A stretch of 64,000 nucleotides of DNA. Origin: Lysobacter concretionis Ko07 = DSM 16239. Its GTDB lineage: Bacteria; Pseudomonadota; Gammaproteobacteria; Xanthomonadales; Xanthomonadaceae. Position numbers and translations under genes: made by a program. Shown here piece after piece: positions 28,789 through 37,140 of the stretch. The number at the start of each line of letters is the position of its first letter. Position 1 is the first letter of the stretch. The notes under the pieces are model-generated. The model saw nothing but the letters and a program-made list of their open reading frames with translations, was not told the origin of the DNA and searched no databases. The DNA is taken from contig NZ_AVPS01000001.1 in the NCBI RefSeq assembly GCF_000768345.1, positions 248,001 through 312,000 on the forward strand, in the 5' to 3' direction.

Positions 28789-29469
28789 TTACGGTGGCGC
28801 GGCGCCAGTGCGGGCGTCGCGATCGCTTCCCGATGGCCTTCCCGATGGCGGCGCATCCGGATCGTCCGGCGTTTTCCGGTCGCGTTCACGCGCCGATTCG
28901 GCCGAGGCCGGCGAGGGCATGAAGTCGGCCAGCTCGCCGATTCCCAGCCGCGCCAATTGGCGCCGCGTGGCCTGCAGGCGGGTGTGCTCGAAATACCGCA
29001 CCGCCATCCAGCTGGCGAACGCGGTGACCAGCAGGCTCAGCATCGCCGGGATCAGCAAGGCGATCGTCCACGACAGGCCGACCGGGCCGTTGAGTACCAC
29101 CACCAGCGCGCCCATCAGGAACAGCCAGGACGACGCGCCGCACGCGATCGCCAGCCCGCTCAAGGCCAGCGTGCGGCCCAGGGCGCTGCGTGCGAGCGAC
29201 ACGTCGGCCGCCACCAGCGAGCGCAACGCCTTGGCCGCGTCACCGGCCGCCGTCAGGCTGGCGCGGCCGGTCAGGCCGATCTGCCGCAGCGCTTCCAGCA
29301 GTTCGGGCTGAACGGGAGCACCGTCTGCGTCGGAGGCGCTGGCATCGGCGTCGCGGTCCGGTCCGGTTCCGCCCCGCCCATCCGGTGCCTGATCGCGTGC
29401 CGCGTCGCCCGGTGCGGTGGCGCGGGATGCCGTGTCGTCGCCGGAGTCGCCTGCTGTGCGGTCGCCCAT
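28789..29469 (-). CDS. DUF1469 (phage-holin superfamily, YqjE-like) membrane protein
   Basis: A 226-residue inner-membrane protein. The first 50 residues are Asp/Gly/Ala-rich and unstructured. Two adjacent membrane helices (about residues 103-125 and 132-157) form the Phage_holin_3_6/YqjE fold, preceded by an amphipathic helix. Despite the family name, such chromosomal proteins are not lysis holins; YqjE is an envelope protein of unclear function. It starts 10 bases after the DUF883 gene and ends 100 bases before the next gene. No phage genes are nearby. Confidence 0.88.
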   Translation of the reverse strand: MGDRTAGDSGDDTASRATAPGDAARDQAPDGRGGTGPDRDADASASDADGAPVQPELLEALRQIGLTGRASLTAAGDAAKALRSLVAADVSLARSALGRTLALSGLAIACGASSWLFLMGALVVVLNGPVGLSWTIALLIPAMLSLLVTAFASWMAVRYFEHTRLQATRRQLARLGIGELADFMPSPASAESARERDRKTPDDPDAPPSGRPSGSDRDARTGAAPP

Positions 29470-29478
29470 CGTGCCGGC

Positions 29479-29850
29479 TTAGCGGTCGCTGCTGCGGGCG
29501 AGCTTGGCGATGATCCAGCCGGCGGCAAACGCGGCGCCGAAGGAGGCGATCGGTCGCTCGCGGATCAACTCGGCGGCACTGTCGATGAGCTCGCGGCCCT
29601 TGTCCATCAACTCGTCGGCCTGTTCGCGGGCGGCGGTTCCAGCGTGTCCGGCGGCGGCCATGCCGGCCAGCGCCGTATCGGCCAGGTCGGCCTTGAGGTT
29701 GGCGCGGCCCAGCTTGAGCTCGTCGCCGGCAGCGCCAGTGGCACCCTTGAGTGCATCGCCGGCATCGCGTGCGGCCTGTTTGAGATGGTCGCCGGCTTCA
29801 CCGAGGTTGTTTTTCAGGGCCTGGGTGGCGGTGGTGTCGGTAGGGCTCAT
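29479..29850 (-). CDS. DUF883 (ElaB/YqjD-like) membrane-anchored protein
   Basis: A 123-residue protein with a long helical, Ala-rich, charged stretch and one C-terminal membrane segment (IASFGAAFAAGWIIAKLA, about residues 100-117), which is the YqjD/ElaB layout. In E. coli these proteins tether ribosomes to the inner membrane in stationary phase. GAGGAA is placed ten bases before the ATG. It heads the trio equivalent to yqjD-yqjE-yqjK. The gap from the protease gene upstream is 48 bases, so it may share that promoter. Confidence 0.88.
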   Translation of the reverse strand: MSPTDTTATQALKNNLGEAGDHLKQAARDAGDALKGATGAAGDELKLGRANLKADLADTALAGMAAAGHAGTAAREQADELMDKGRELIDSAAELIRERPIASFGAAFAAGWIIAKLARSSDR

Positions 29851-29898
29851 TCGGGTGTTCCTCGGGATGGGGGTGATATTGCGTCGTCGCGCGCCGTG

Positions 29899-31413
29899 TC
29901 ACTGCATCGTCAGGATGCCCTGGCGGTTGCCGCGCACGATCTGCAGCACCAACTGTGCCGGAGTCGGCGTGAAGCCGGCGCGGAAGCCGCCCAGATCATC
30001 GAATCCGCCGGCGTTGGTGGCCACCACCAGATCGCCCTCGCGCAGGCCGTTGATGGCGGCGCGGCTGCCGTCGGCGACCGAGGCCACCAGCACGCCGGTT
30101 GCGCCGGACTGGCGCAGGCGTTCCGGCAGTTCGTTGAACACGGCCCCGTCCAGGCGCGGGTCCAGCTCCGCGCCGGCCAGGACGCGCGCCTGTTCGCGCA
30201 GCGTCGCGGTCATCTGCAGCAGCTTGCCGTCGCGCCGGACGCCCAGCGCCACCCGGCTGCCGATGGCCTGCAGCCCCTCGAAATTGCGCAGGCCGTCACG
30301 GCTGTCGATGCGCTCGCCATCGGCCGATACGATCACGTCGCCGGATTTCAGCCCCGCGAGCGCCGCCGCCGAGCCCGGGTACACCCGCGTCACCAGGGCG
30401 CCGCGCGGGTCGTCCAGCTTCAGCGCCTGGGCCAGGCGGGCATCCACGTCCTGCGCGTCCACCCCGAAAGTGCCGCGCCGGACTTCGCCGTGGGTCACCA
30501 GCTGGTCCATCACGTTGCGCGCCAGGTTGGCCGGAATCGCGAAACCCAGGCCGATGTTGCCGGCCATGCTGCCGCGCGGGTTGAAGCTGGCGGTATTGAT
30601 GCCGACCAGCTCGCCGCGCAGGTTGACCAGCGCGCCGCCGGAGTTGCCGGGGTTGATGGAGGCGTCGGTCTGGATGAAGTTCTGGTAGCCCAGCCCGCGC
30701 AGGCCGCTGCGCCCGACCGCCGACACGATGCCCGACGTGACCGTCTGGCCGATGCCGAACGGGTTGCCGACCGCGACCACGAAGTCGCCGACCCGCAGCT
30801 CCCCCGAGTTGGCCAGCGGCACCTGCGCGAGTCCCTGCGCCGGGATCTTCATCACCGCCACGTCGGTGTCCGGATCGGAGCCGACGAATTCCGCCGCCAG
30901 CGTGCGGCCGTCGGCGAGCGTGACCGTGACTTCCTCCGCGCCCTCGATCACGTGGTGGTTGGTCAGCACCAGCCCGCGCGCCGCATCGACGATGACGCCG
31001 GAGCCGAGCGACTGCTCGATCCGCTCCTGCGGGATGTGCGGAAACATGCGCCGGAACATCGGGTCGTTCGCGAACGGGTTGTTGACCCGCACCCGCTGCT
31101 TGGCCTGCACGCTGACCACCGCCGGGGTGACCCCGGCCAGCATCGGCGCCAGCGAGGGCAGCGGCTGGCCATCAATGGCCGCGGGCAGGCCGCCGACCAT
31201 CGGCATCGCCACCGAAATGGCCCCGTCGGCGGTCACGTCCTGCATACCGGCCGGCACCGCCGGCGACGCAGCGGCCGGCGCGTGCAGGCCGTCGATGACC
31301 ACCCCTGCGACCAGCCCGCCGAAGCACGCTGCCAAAGCCAGCGCGGCAAGGGTGCGCAGCGGGGTTCCGGAGGGTCGGGGAAGGGTCGGCATCGTGCGCA
31401 TACGGAGTTCCAT
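29899..31413 (-). CDS. Periplasmic Do-like serine protease (DegP/DegQ)
   Basis: A 504-residue envelope protease and chaperone. A hydrophobic export signal spans about residues 20-45. The trypsin-like domain has the histidine in TNHHVIEGAEEV, the aspartate in DPDTDVAVMKI and the serine S258 in NPGNSGGAL. Two PDZ domains follow (about 310-400 and 415-500). The start at 31413 is my choice; the ATG at 31401 has a better-placed GGAA and may be the true one. Length matches DegQ/MucD more than DegS. It runs divergently from nrdJ and leads a leftward run of same-strand genes. Confidence 0.92.
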   Translation of the reverse strand: MELRMRTMPTLPRPSGTPLRTLAALALAACFGGLVAGVVIDGLHAPAAASPAVPAGMQDVTADGAISVAMPMVGGLPAAIDGQPLPSLAPMLAGVTPAVVSVQAKQRVRVNNPFANDPMFRRMFPHIPQERIEQSLGSGVIVDAARGLVLTNHHVIEGAEEVTVTLADGRTLAAEFVGSDPDTDVAVMKIPAQGLAQVPLANSGELRVGDFVVAVGNPFGIGQTVTSGIVSAVGRSGLRGLGYQNFIQTDASINPGNSGGALVNLRGELVGINTASFNPRGSMAGNIGLGFAIPANLARNVMDQLVTHGEVRRGTFGVDAQDVDARLAQALKLDDPRGALVTRVYPGSAAALAGLKSGDVIVSADGERIDSRDGLRNFEGLQAIGSRVALGVRRDGKLLQMTATLREQARVLAGAELDPRLDGAVFNELPERLRQSGATGVLVASVADGSRAAINGLREGDLVVATNAGGFDDLGGFRAGFTPTPAQLVLQIVRGNRQGILTMQ

Positions 31414-31929
31414 GACGGTGTCGGCAACAAGAAGGGGAGTGTGGTTCAAGCGCGGTAAATCGTCGATGAAGTGGCCCTTGACGGCACATTTGCGGCGGCC
31501 TGTCACCGGTGTTCGATAGCGTGTTTCCGGGCGGTTTAACAGCGTTGACTTCGGCGGGGGCGGGGGGTAGTTTGATCTCCGTCACGAACACAACATGTTG
31601 TGGTGGGAAGCTGGAAACAACCTAGGAATTGGGGGTTTTTCAGGCTGTCCGCTACGGGCAGCCCTGCCGGAAACAAGCTTTTCCCGAGGTTTTGCGGGTG
31701 TCCGCAAGGACCCGCACTACCAACCACCATCGCGGCGAACCCTGCACACGATGCGAGCGCTCCACCGGCCATTTCCGGACATGGCGGCTCCCATGCGGCT
31801 CAGCCCGGTATCGGTCCACCGCAGCACGACAGCACTACCCCACAACCCGGGAGCCGGACCATCGCCCGGCCCCTATCGAGCAATCCGGCCGCGTCCATCG
31901 CGCGGCCATCACGAGGAGACAGGACAGGC
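31414..31929. other. Divergent regulatory region between the Do-like protease and nrdJ
   Basis: A 516-base gap with no credible gene. It contains the NrdR-box-like palindrome at 31588-31603 and a hairpin with GCAA tetraloop (31694-31715). I looked for the conserved boxes of a cobalamin riboswitch, which would suit a B12-dependent enzyme, and found none. Confidence 0.55.
31588..31603. promoter_or_regulatory. NrdR-box-like palindrome upstream of nrdJ
   Basis: ACACAACATGTTGTGG contains a perfect 14-base palindrome (CACAACATGTTGTG). It matches the NrdR box pattern (ACAC-A-ATAT-T-GTGT) at most outer positions. NrdR represses ribonucleotide reductase genes when dATP is plentiful and usually binds two boxes. 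A half-like second site, AAACAACCTAGG, starts at 31615, at a spacing of 27 rather than the usual ~31 bases. Confidence 0.5.
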
Positions 31930-34900
31930 ATGAGTACGGTGCGCCTCGAGGCAGTGAACAATGGCAAGTCGAACATGGGCACGCTGATCAACGACGACGC
32001 GGTGGCCACGGACATCCCGATGCAACCGGCATCGCTGGATATCTGGGACAAGAAGTACCGGCTGGTCACCAAGGACGGCGTGCCGGTCGATGCCGACATC
32101 GACGCGACCTACCGCCGCGTGGCGAAAGCGCTGGCCGATTCGGAGCCGACGCCCGAGCTGCGCCAGTACTGGAACGAGCGCTTCGCCTGGGCGCTGCGCC
32201 GCGGTGCCATCCCCGCCGGCCGCATCACCTCCAACGCCGGCGCGCTGGAGCACAAGCCCGCCACCAGCACGATCAACTGCACCGTGTCGGGCACCATCGA
32301 GGACTCGATGGACGGCATCCTGCAGAAGGTCCACGAGGCCGGCCTGACGCTGAAGGCCGGCTGCGGCATCGGCTACGAGTTCAGCACCCTGCGTCCGCGC
32401 GGCGCGTTCGTCGCCGGTGCCGGCGCGTACACCTCCGGCCCGATGTCCTTCATGGATATCTACGACAAGATGTGCTTCACCGTGTCGTCCGCCGGCGGCC
32501 GCCGCGGCGCGCAGATGGGCACCTTCGACGTGTCGCATCCGGACGTGAAGGACTTCATCCGCGCCAAGCGCGAGGACGGCCGCCTGCGCCAGTTCAACCT
32601 GTCGCTGCTGATCACCGACGGCTTCATGCAGGCGGTCAAGGACGACGCCGACTGGCCGCTGGTGTTCCCGGTCAACCGCAAGGAAAAGAACGACGTCGAC
32701 TTCGACGATCCGGCGCAGGTGGTCTGGCGCGACTGGCCGACCCACCGCAACTACATCGTCGGCGACGACGGCCTGGTCGCCTGCAAGGTCTACGGCCACA
32801 TCCGGGCCCGCCACCTGTGGGACATGATCATGGTCTCGACGTACGACTACGCCGAGCCGGGCTTCATCCTGATCGACCGCGTCAACGAGATGAACAACAA
32901 CTGGTGGTGCGAGAACATCCGCGCGACCAATCCCTGCGTGACCGCCGATACCTGGGTGCAGACCTCGGCCGGCCCGCGCCAGGTGGCGGAGCTGCTCGGC
33001 CGGCCATTCGAAGCGCGGGTGGATGGCGTCGATCATGCCACCACCGCGGAGGGCTTTTTCCATACCGCGACCAAGCCGGTGTTTGCCCTGCAGACCCGTG
33101 AGGGCCATCGCCTGCGCCTGACCGCCGATCACCGGGTGCGCCGGGTTTCGCGCCTGACCCGCTGGAGCGTGGATACCGAATGGTGTGCCGCCGGCGATCT
33201 GGTTGCCGGCGACCGGGTGCTGCTCAACGACCACCGCGACAACGCGCACTGGGCGGGCGATCTGGACCTCGAACAAGGCTATCTGCTCGGCCTGCTGGTC
33301 GGCGATGGCACGCTCAAGCACGAGGCCGCGGTGCTGTCGGTGTGGTCGGCTGTCGCGCAGGCCAACGGCCCGGCCGCGCAGGTCGGTACCGGCACGCTGG
33401 CCCTGATGCAGGAAGCGGAACGCTGCGCACGCACGTTGCCGCACCGCGCCGATTTCGCCGGCTGGTCGGCCGTGGCGGGACGCGGCGAATGGCGGCTGAA
33501 GTCGGCCGCGCTGCGCGATCTTGCCAACGACATGGGCATGACGGTCGGCGACAAGTCGATCACGCCGGCGCTGGAACGTGCCTCCAGCGAGGGTTATCGC
33601 GGTTTCCTGCGTGGGCTCTTTGATGCCGATGGCTCGGTGCAGGGCAGCCAGGAGAAAGGCATCTCGGTGCGTCTGGCCCAGTCCGACCTGCCGCGTCTGG
33701 AAGCCGCCCAACGGATGCTGCTGCGCCTGGGCGTGCCGTCAACGATCTACCGTGACCGTCGTCCGGCCGGCACGGCGCTGCTGCCCGACGGCCGCGGTGG
33801 CAGCGCCGGGTACGCCACCCGTGCCCAGCACGAACTCGTCATCAGTGGCGAGGCGCTGGCGCGCTATGCCGAATTGATCGGCTTCGCCGACACCGACAAG
33901 GCCGCTCGCCTGACCCGCGCACTGTCGGGCTACCGCCGCGCACTCAATCGCGCGCGCTTCGTGGCGACCGTCGACAGCGTGACCGCCGACGGCGTCGAGG
34001 ACGTCTACGACGTGCAGGTGCCGGGCATCAACACGTTCGACGGCAACGGCATACACGCACACAACTGTGGCGAGCAGCCACTTCCCGCCTACGGCGCCTG
34101 CCTGCTGGGTTCGGTCAACCTGACCAAGTTCGTGCGCAATGCGTTCACCGACCAGGCCGAGTTCGACTGGGACGAGTACAAGGAAGTCGTGCGTGTGTTC
34201 ACCCGCATGCTCGACAACGTGGTGGAGGTCAACGGCCTGCCGCTGGAGAAACAGCGCGAGGAGATCCTGCGCAAGCGGCGCCACGGCATGGGCTTCCTCG
34301 GCCTGGGCTCGACCGTGACCATGCTGAAGATGAAGTACGGCTCGGCCGAGTCCTGCGAGTTCACCGAGCGCGTCGCGCGTGAGATGGCCGTCGCCGGCTG
34401 GGAGATGGGCCTGGAACTGGCGAAGGAGAAGGGCCCTGCGCCGATCATGGATGAGACCTTCAAGGTCGATGCCGAGATGCTGCGCAAGCGCCCGGAAATG
34501 GTCGCCGACGGCTGGAAGATCGGCCAGGACGTGCCCGGCAAGGTGCTGCACGCGAAGTACTCGCGTTACATGCAGCGCGTGGCCGAAGTCGCGCCCGAAC
34601 TGGTCGCCGAGCTGACCGAGGTCGGTGCGCGCTTCACCCACCACAGCTCGATCGCGCCGACCGGCACCATCTCGCTGTCGCTGGCCAACAACGCCTCCAA
34701 CGGCATCGAGCCGTCGTTCGCGCACCACTACAGCCGCAACGTGATCCGCGAGGGCAAGAAGTCGAAGGAAAAGGTCGACGTGTTCTCGTTCGAACTGCTC
34801 GCCTACCGCGCACTGGTCAACCCCGCCGCGATGCCGTTCTCCGAGGAGGCCGCGACCCGCCTGCCGGACTACTTCATCGCCGCCGACGAGGTCAGCCCGA

Positions 34901-35247
34901 AGCAGCACGTCGACGTCCAGGCCGCCGCGCAGAAATGGGTCGACAGCTCGATCTCCAAGACCGCCAACGTCCCCACCGACTACCCGTACGAGGACTTCAA
35001 GGACATCTACACCTACGCCCACGCGCAGGGCCTGAAGGGCTGCACCACGTTCCGCTTCAACCCGGCCGCCTTCCAGGGTGTGCTGGTCAAGGAGGCCGAC
35101 CTGGAAAACACCACCTACCGGTTCGAGCTGGAGGACGGCAGCGTGGTGGAGGCCAAGGGCAACCAGGAGATCGAATACGACGGCGAAATGCACACCGCCG
35201 CCAACCTGTTCGATGCCTTGAAGGAAGGGTATTACGGCAAGTTCTGA
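31930..35247 (+). CDS. nrdJ: Class II (B12-dependent) ribonucleotide reductase NrdJa with intein
   Basis: The 1105-residue precursor comprises two exteins (335 and 393 residues, total 728) and a 377-residue intein. The spliced enzyme reduces ribonucleoside diphosphates to deoxynucleotides using adenosylcobalamin, in the cytoplasm. Extein motifs are STINCTVSGTIEDSMDGI, FTVSSAGGRRGAQM, the active site NP|CGEQPLPAYGACLLGS, and APTGTISLSLANNASNGIEP. The junction lies between P335 and C713, and that cysteine is the predicted thiyl radical site. The C-terminus (GYYGKF) lacks the redox CxxC, which NrdJb supplies. AGGAG lies 11 bases before the ATG. The in-frame opening up to 31600 has no family support. 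Confidence 0.96.
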   Translation: MSTVRLEAVNNGKSNMGTLINDDAVATDIPMQPASLDIWDKKYRLVTKDGVPVDADIDATYRRVAKALADSEPTPELRQYWNERFAWALRRGAIPAGRITSNAGALEHKPATSTINCTVSGTIEDSMDGILQKVHEAGLTLKAGCGIGYEFSTLRPRGAFVAGAGAYTSGPMSFMDIYDKMCFTVSSAGGRRGAQMGTFDVSHPDVKDFIRAKREDGRLRQFNLSLLITDGFMQAVKDDADWPLVFPVNRKEKNDVDFDDPAQVVWRDWPTHRNYIVGDDGLVACKVYGHIRARHLWDMIMVSTYDYAEPGFILIDRVNEMNNNWWCENIRATNPCVTADTWVQTSAGPRQVAELLGRPFEARVDGVDHATTAEGFFHTATKPVFALQTREGHRLRLTADHRVRRVSRLTRWSVDTEWCAAGDLVAGDRVLLNDHRDNAHWAGDLDLEQGYLLGLLVGDGTLKHEAAVLSVWSAVAQANGPAAQVGTGTLALMQEAERCARTLPHRADFAGWSAVAGRGEWRLKSAALRDLANDMGMTVGDKSITPALERASSEGYRGFLRGLFDADGSVQGSQEKGISVRLAQSDLPRLEAAQRMLLRLGVPSTIYRDRRPAGTALLPDGRGGSAGYATRAQHELVISGEALARYAELIGFADTDKAARLTRALSGYRRALNRARFVATVDSVTADGVEDVYDVQVPGINTFDGNGIHAHNCGEQPLPAYGACLLGSVNLTKFVRNAFTDQAEFDWDEYKEVVRVFTRMLDNVVEVNGLPLEKQREEILRKRRHGMGFLGLGSTVTMLKMKYGSAESCEFTERVAREMAVAGWEMGLELAKEKGPAPIMDETFKVDAEMLRKRPEMVADGWKIGQDVPGKVLHAKYSRYMQRVAEVAPELVAELTEVGARFTHHSSIAPTGTISLSLANNASNGIEPSFAHHYSRNVIREGKKSKEKVDVFSFELLAYRALVNPAAMPFSEEAATRLPDYFIAADEVSPKQHVDVQAAAQKWVDSSISKTANVPTDYPYEDFKDIYTYAHAQGLKGCTTFRFNPAAFQGVLVKEADLENTTYRFELEDGSVVEAKGNQEIEYDGEMHTAANLFDALKEGYYGKF
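32935..34065 (+). other. Intein with LAGLIDADG homing endonuclease, inside NrdJa
   Basis: A 377-residue in-frame insert (precursor residues 336-712). Splicing block A starts with C336 (CVTADTW), block B is T398-ADH401, and the C-terminal block ends GIHAHN before Cys+1. All class 1 splicing residues are therefore present: Cys1, TxxH, the penultimate His, the terminal Asn and Cys+1. Two dodecapeptide motifs, YLLGLLVGDG (451-460) and FLRGLFDADG (559-568), carry the catalytic acids D459 and D567, so the endonuclease looks intact. The insert splits the NPCGE active-site motif. Base composition looks like the host gene, suggesting long residence or transfer from a similar genome. Confidence 0.95.
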
Positions 35248-35357
35248 CCGCCGCGGATTTCATCGCGTATTGCGCGCGTCTCGTGTATAGGATCGGCGGG
35301 CAACAAGGGGTTCACCGTGTTGCCAACCAGCCAACAAGACGCCCGTCAGGAGGGCAC

Positions 35358-36062
35358 ATGAGCAACGGTAATGGAGTGACGGCAATCCTCTCGCAGGCAG
35401 CCGACAGCGTCACCGAAACCGCCGGCAACCTCGGCACTGCGATGGTGTCCACCGCGGAGGAAACCGCAGCCAAGGTGCGTACCAGTGCCACCCGTGCCCG
35501 CAAGGCCGCCACCACCACCGTCGGCACCGCCAGGAAGAAGCTGGTGAAGGCCGGCAAAGAGGTAAGGAAGACGGTGGCCAAAACCACCGCCAGCGCGAAG
35601 AAGACGATTGAAAAAGCCGGTGCCGACGCACGCAGGAAGCTGGAAAAGGTCAGCGCCGAGGCCAAGAAGGAAGCGGCGAGCCTGAAGCGCAAGACCGCAG
35701 CCCGCAAGGCGACGCCCGGCAAGAAGGCGACCAAGGCCACGAAGACCGTCGCAAAGAAGGCTGCAGTGAAGAAGGCTGCAGTGAAGAAGGCTGCAGTGAA
35801 GAAGGCGGTGGTGAAAAAGGCTGCGGTCAAGAAGGCGACGGCAAAGAAGGTCGCGACGAAGAAGGTCGCGGCAAAGAAGGTCACCGGCAAGGCACCGGCT
35901 GCCAAAAAAACGGTAGCGAAAAAGACCGTCGCGAAAAAGCCGGCGGCCAGCAAGAAGGCCGTCGCCAAGGCACCGGCAAAGAAGCTCGCCTCCCCAGCCA
36001 GGGCAGCAAGCAAAACCACCAGCAAGACCGCAGCAAGCACGACCCGCGCGAAGAAAAAATAG
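35358..36062 (+). CDS. Lysine/alanine-rich histone H1-like protein
   Basis: A 234-residue highly basic protein. The first ~60 residues are an amphipathic helix with alanine, threonine and valine repeats; from about 60 on, it is dominated by K, A and T with AAVKK-type pentapeptides (about 134-173), as in AlgP or Bordetella H1-like DNA-binding proteins. Such tails bind DNA without sequence preference and compact the nucleoid. CAGGAGGG is an excellent ribosome site seven bases before the ATG. It separates nrdJa from nrdJb. A link to nucleotide metabolism is only positional. The repeat DNA makes its length likely to vary. Confidence 0.88.
   Translation: MSNGNGVTAILSQAADSVTETAGNLGTAMVSTAEETAAKVRTSATRARKAATTTVGTARKKLVKAGKEVRKTVAKTTASAKKTIEKAGADARRKLEKVSAEAKKEAASLKRKTAARKATPGKKATKATKTVAKKAAVKKAAVKKAAVKKAVVKKAAVKKATAKKVATKKVAAKKVTGKAPAAKKTVAKKTVAKKPAASKKAVAKAPAKKLASPARAASKTTSKTAASTTRAKKK
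35757..35876. repeat. 15-bp coding tandem repeat in the H1-like gene
   Basis: Eight consecutive 15-base units start with AAGG. The first three (AAGGCTGCAGTGAAG) are identical and the rest diverge. Each encodes one KKAAV-like pentapeptide. Because 15 is a multiple of three, slippage would change tail length without breaking the frame. Confidence 0.88.
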
Positions 36063-36071
36063 GCCGTACCT

Positions 36072-36115
36072 CCCCTCTCCGACGGCGATGCCAAGTGCGT
36101 CCGTCGGCAGAGGGG
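36072..36115 (+). terminator. Long hairpin between the H1-like gene and nrdJb
   Basis: CCCCTCTCCGACGG pairs with CCGTCGGCAGAGGGG across a 15-base loop, with one small bulge. No T-run follows, so it may be a partial terminator or an mRNA stabiliser between the two genes. Confidence 0.4.
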
Positions 36116-36164
36116 TCCGGTGGCGGCGTTCCAGTCAAGAACCACCGCATCAGGAGTCTGGCCG

Positions 36165-37010
36165 ATGGCCATGAAGATCGAACAGAAAATCAAGGGTTAC
36201 AGCGTCGTCAGTGCCGAAGACAAGGCCCGCGAGGTCGCGAAGGCCGATGCCGCGCACGAAGCCGCCGACGCCCGGGCAGGCGACAACGTCATCCAGATGC
36301 ACGAGAAGATCGAGCGTCCCGAGACCTTGATCGGCTCCACCTACAAGCTCAAGACCCCGCTGTTCGAGCACGCGCTGTACGTGACGATCAACGACATCGT
36401 CCTCAATGCCGGCAGCGAGCACGAGCAGCGCCGCCCGTTCGAGATCTTCATCAACTCCAAGAACATGGACCACTTCCAGTGGATCGTGGCGCTGACCCGC
36501 ATCATGTCCGCCGTGTTCCGCAAGGGCGGCGACGTGACCTTCCTGGTCGACGAGATGAAGGCCGTGTTCGACCCCAAGGGCGGCTATTTCAAGGCCGGCG
36601 GCGTCTACATGCCCTCGTTGGTGGCCGAGCTGGGCAGCATCGTCGAGGAGCACCTGAAGTCGATCGGCCTGCTGCACGACCCGGAGATGAGCGATGCGCA
36701 GCGCGCCCTGATCGCCGAGAAACGCGCCGCCTATGCCGCGCGCGAGTCAAAAAAAAACCCTGAAATAAGCCAGCCGGCCCGATCCGTTGCCACCGATGAC
36801 GTCGCCCCGCGCGACGAGCACAGCGGGCACCTGTTTCCCGAGCCGAAGATCGCCGACACCCCGCGCCGCGAGGATGTCGAAGTCACCGGCGACGGCGGCG
36901 TCGCGTTCCCGCCGTCGGCCGCGATGTGCCACAAGTGCAGCACCAAGGCGATCGTGATCATGGATGGCTGTGCGACCTGCCTGAACTGCGGTTACAGCAA
37001 GTGCGGGTGA
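36165..37010 (+). CDS. nrdJb: NrdJb, second subunit of the class II ribonucleotide reductase
   Basis: A 281-residue protein with AGGAG eight bases before the ATG. Residues about 1-190 match the NrdJb core (MAMKIEQKIKGYSVV, then the HFQWIVALTRIMSAVFRKGG stretch near 100-119). The last 30 residues form a cysteine-rich module, CHKC ... CATCLNCGYSKCG. In pseudomonads class II reductase is split into NrdJa and NrdJb, and the B part carries the C-terminal cysteines that re-reduce the active site. NrdJa here lacks them, so this protein should complete the enzyme. Unusually, 917 bases and a histone-like gene separate the two. Confidence 0.9.
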   Translation: MAMKIEQKIKGYSVVSAEDKAREVAKADAAHEAADARAGDNVIQMHEKIERPETLIGSTYKLKTPLFEHALYVTINDIVLNAGSEHEQRRPFEIFINSKNMDHFQWIVALTRIMSAVFRKGGDVTFLVDEMKAVFDPKGGYFKAGGVYMPSLVAELGSIVEEHLKSIGLLHDPEMSDAQRALIAEKRAAYAARESKKNPEISQPARSVATDDVAPRDEHSGHLFPEPKIADTPRREDVEVTGDGGVAFPPSAAMCHKCSTKAIVIMDGCATCLNCGYSKCG

Positions 37011-37140
37011 CCGCCTGATCGGCGGTGGCTGTGTTGGCGTCATGCAGGTGGTGCGATTTTTCCGTCCATGCCTGCATCGTCAACGGGGATGGATACCGTC
37101 GGCGCCGATGCCGACGGGCGGTTGGTGTGCGTCCCGCGAC

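Noticed and set aside
28789-29469. Phage-holin family protein as a sign of prophage.
   Set aside because: The DUF1469 family is common on chromosomes as YqjE. No integrase, capsid or lysis genes lie nearby.
31600-31929. In-frame extension of nrdJ by 110 codons upstream.
   Set aside because: No family match, it begins inside the NrdR-like palindrome, and a good ribosome site precedes the ATG at 31930.
31414-31929. Possible cobalamin riboswitch before the B12-dependent reductase.
   Set aside because: The conserved B12 box and neighbouring helices were not found by eye on either strand.
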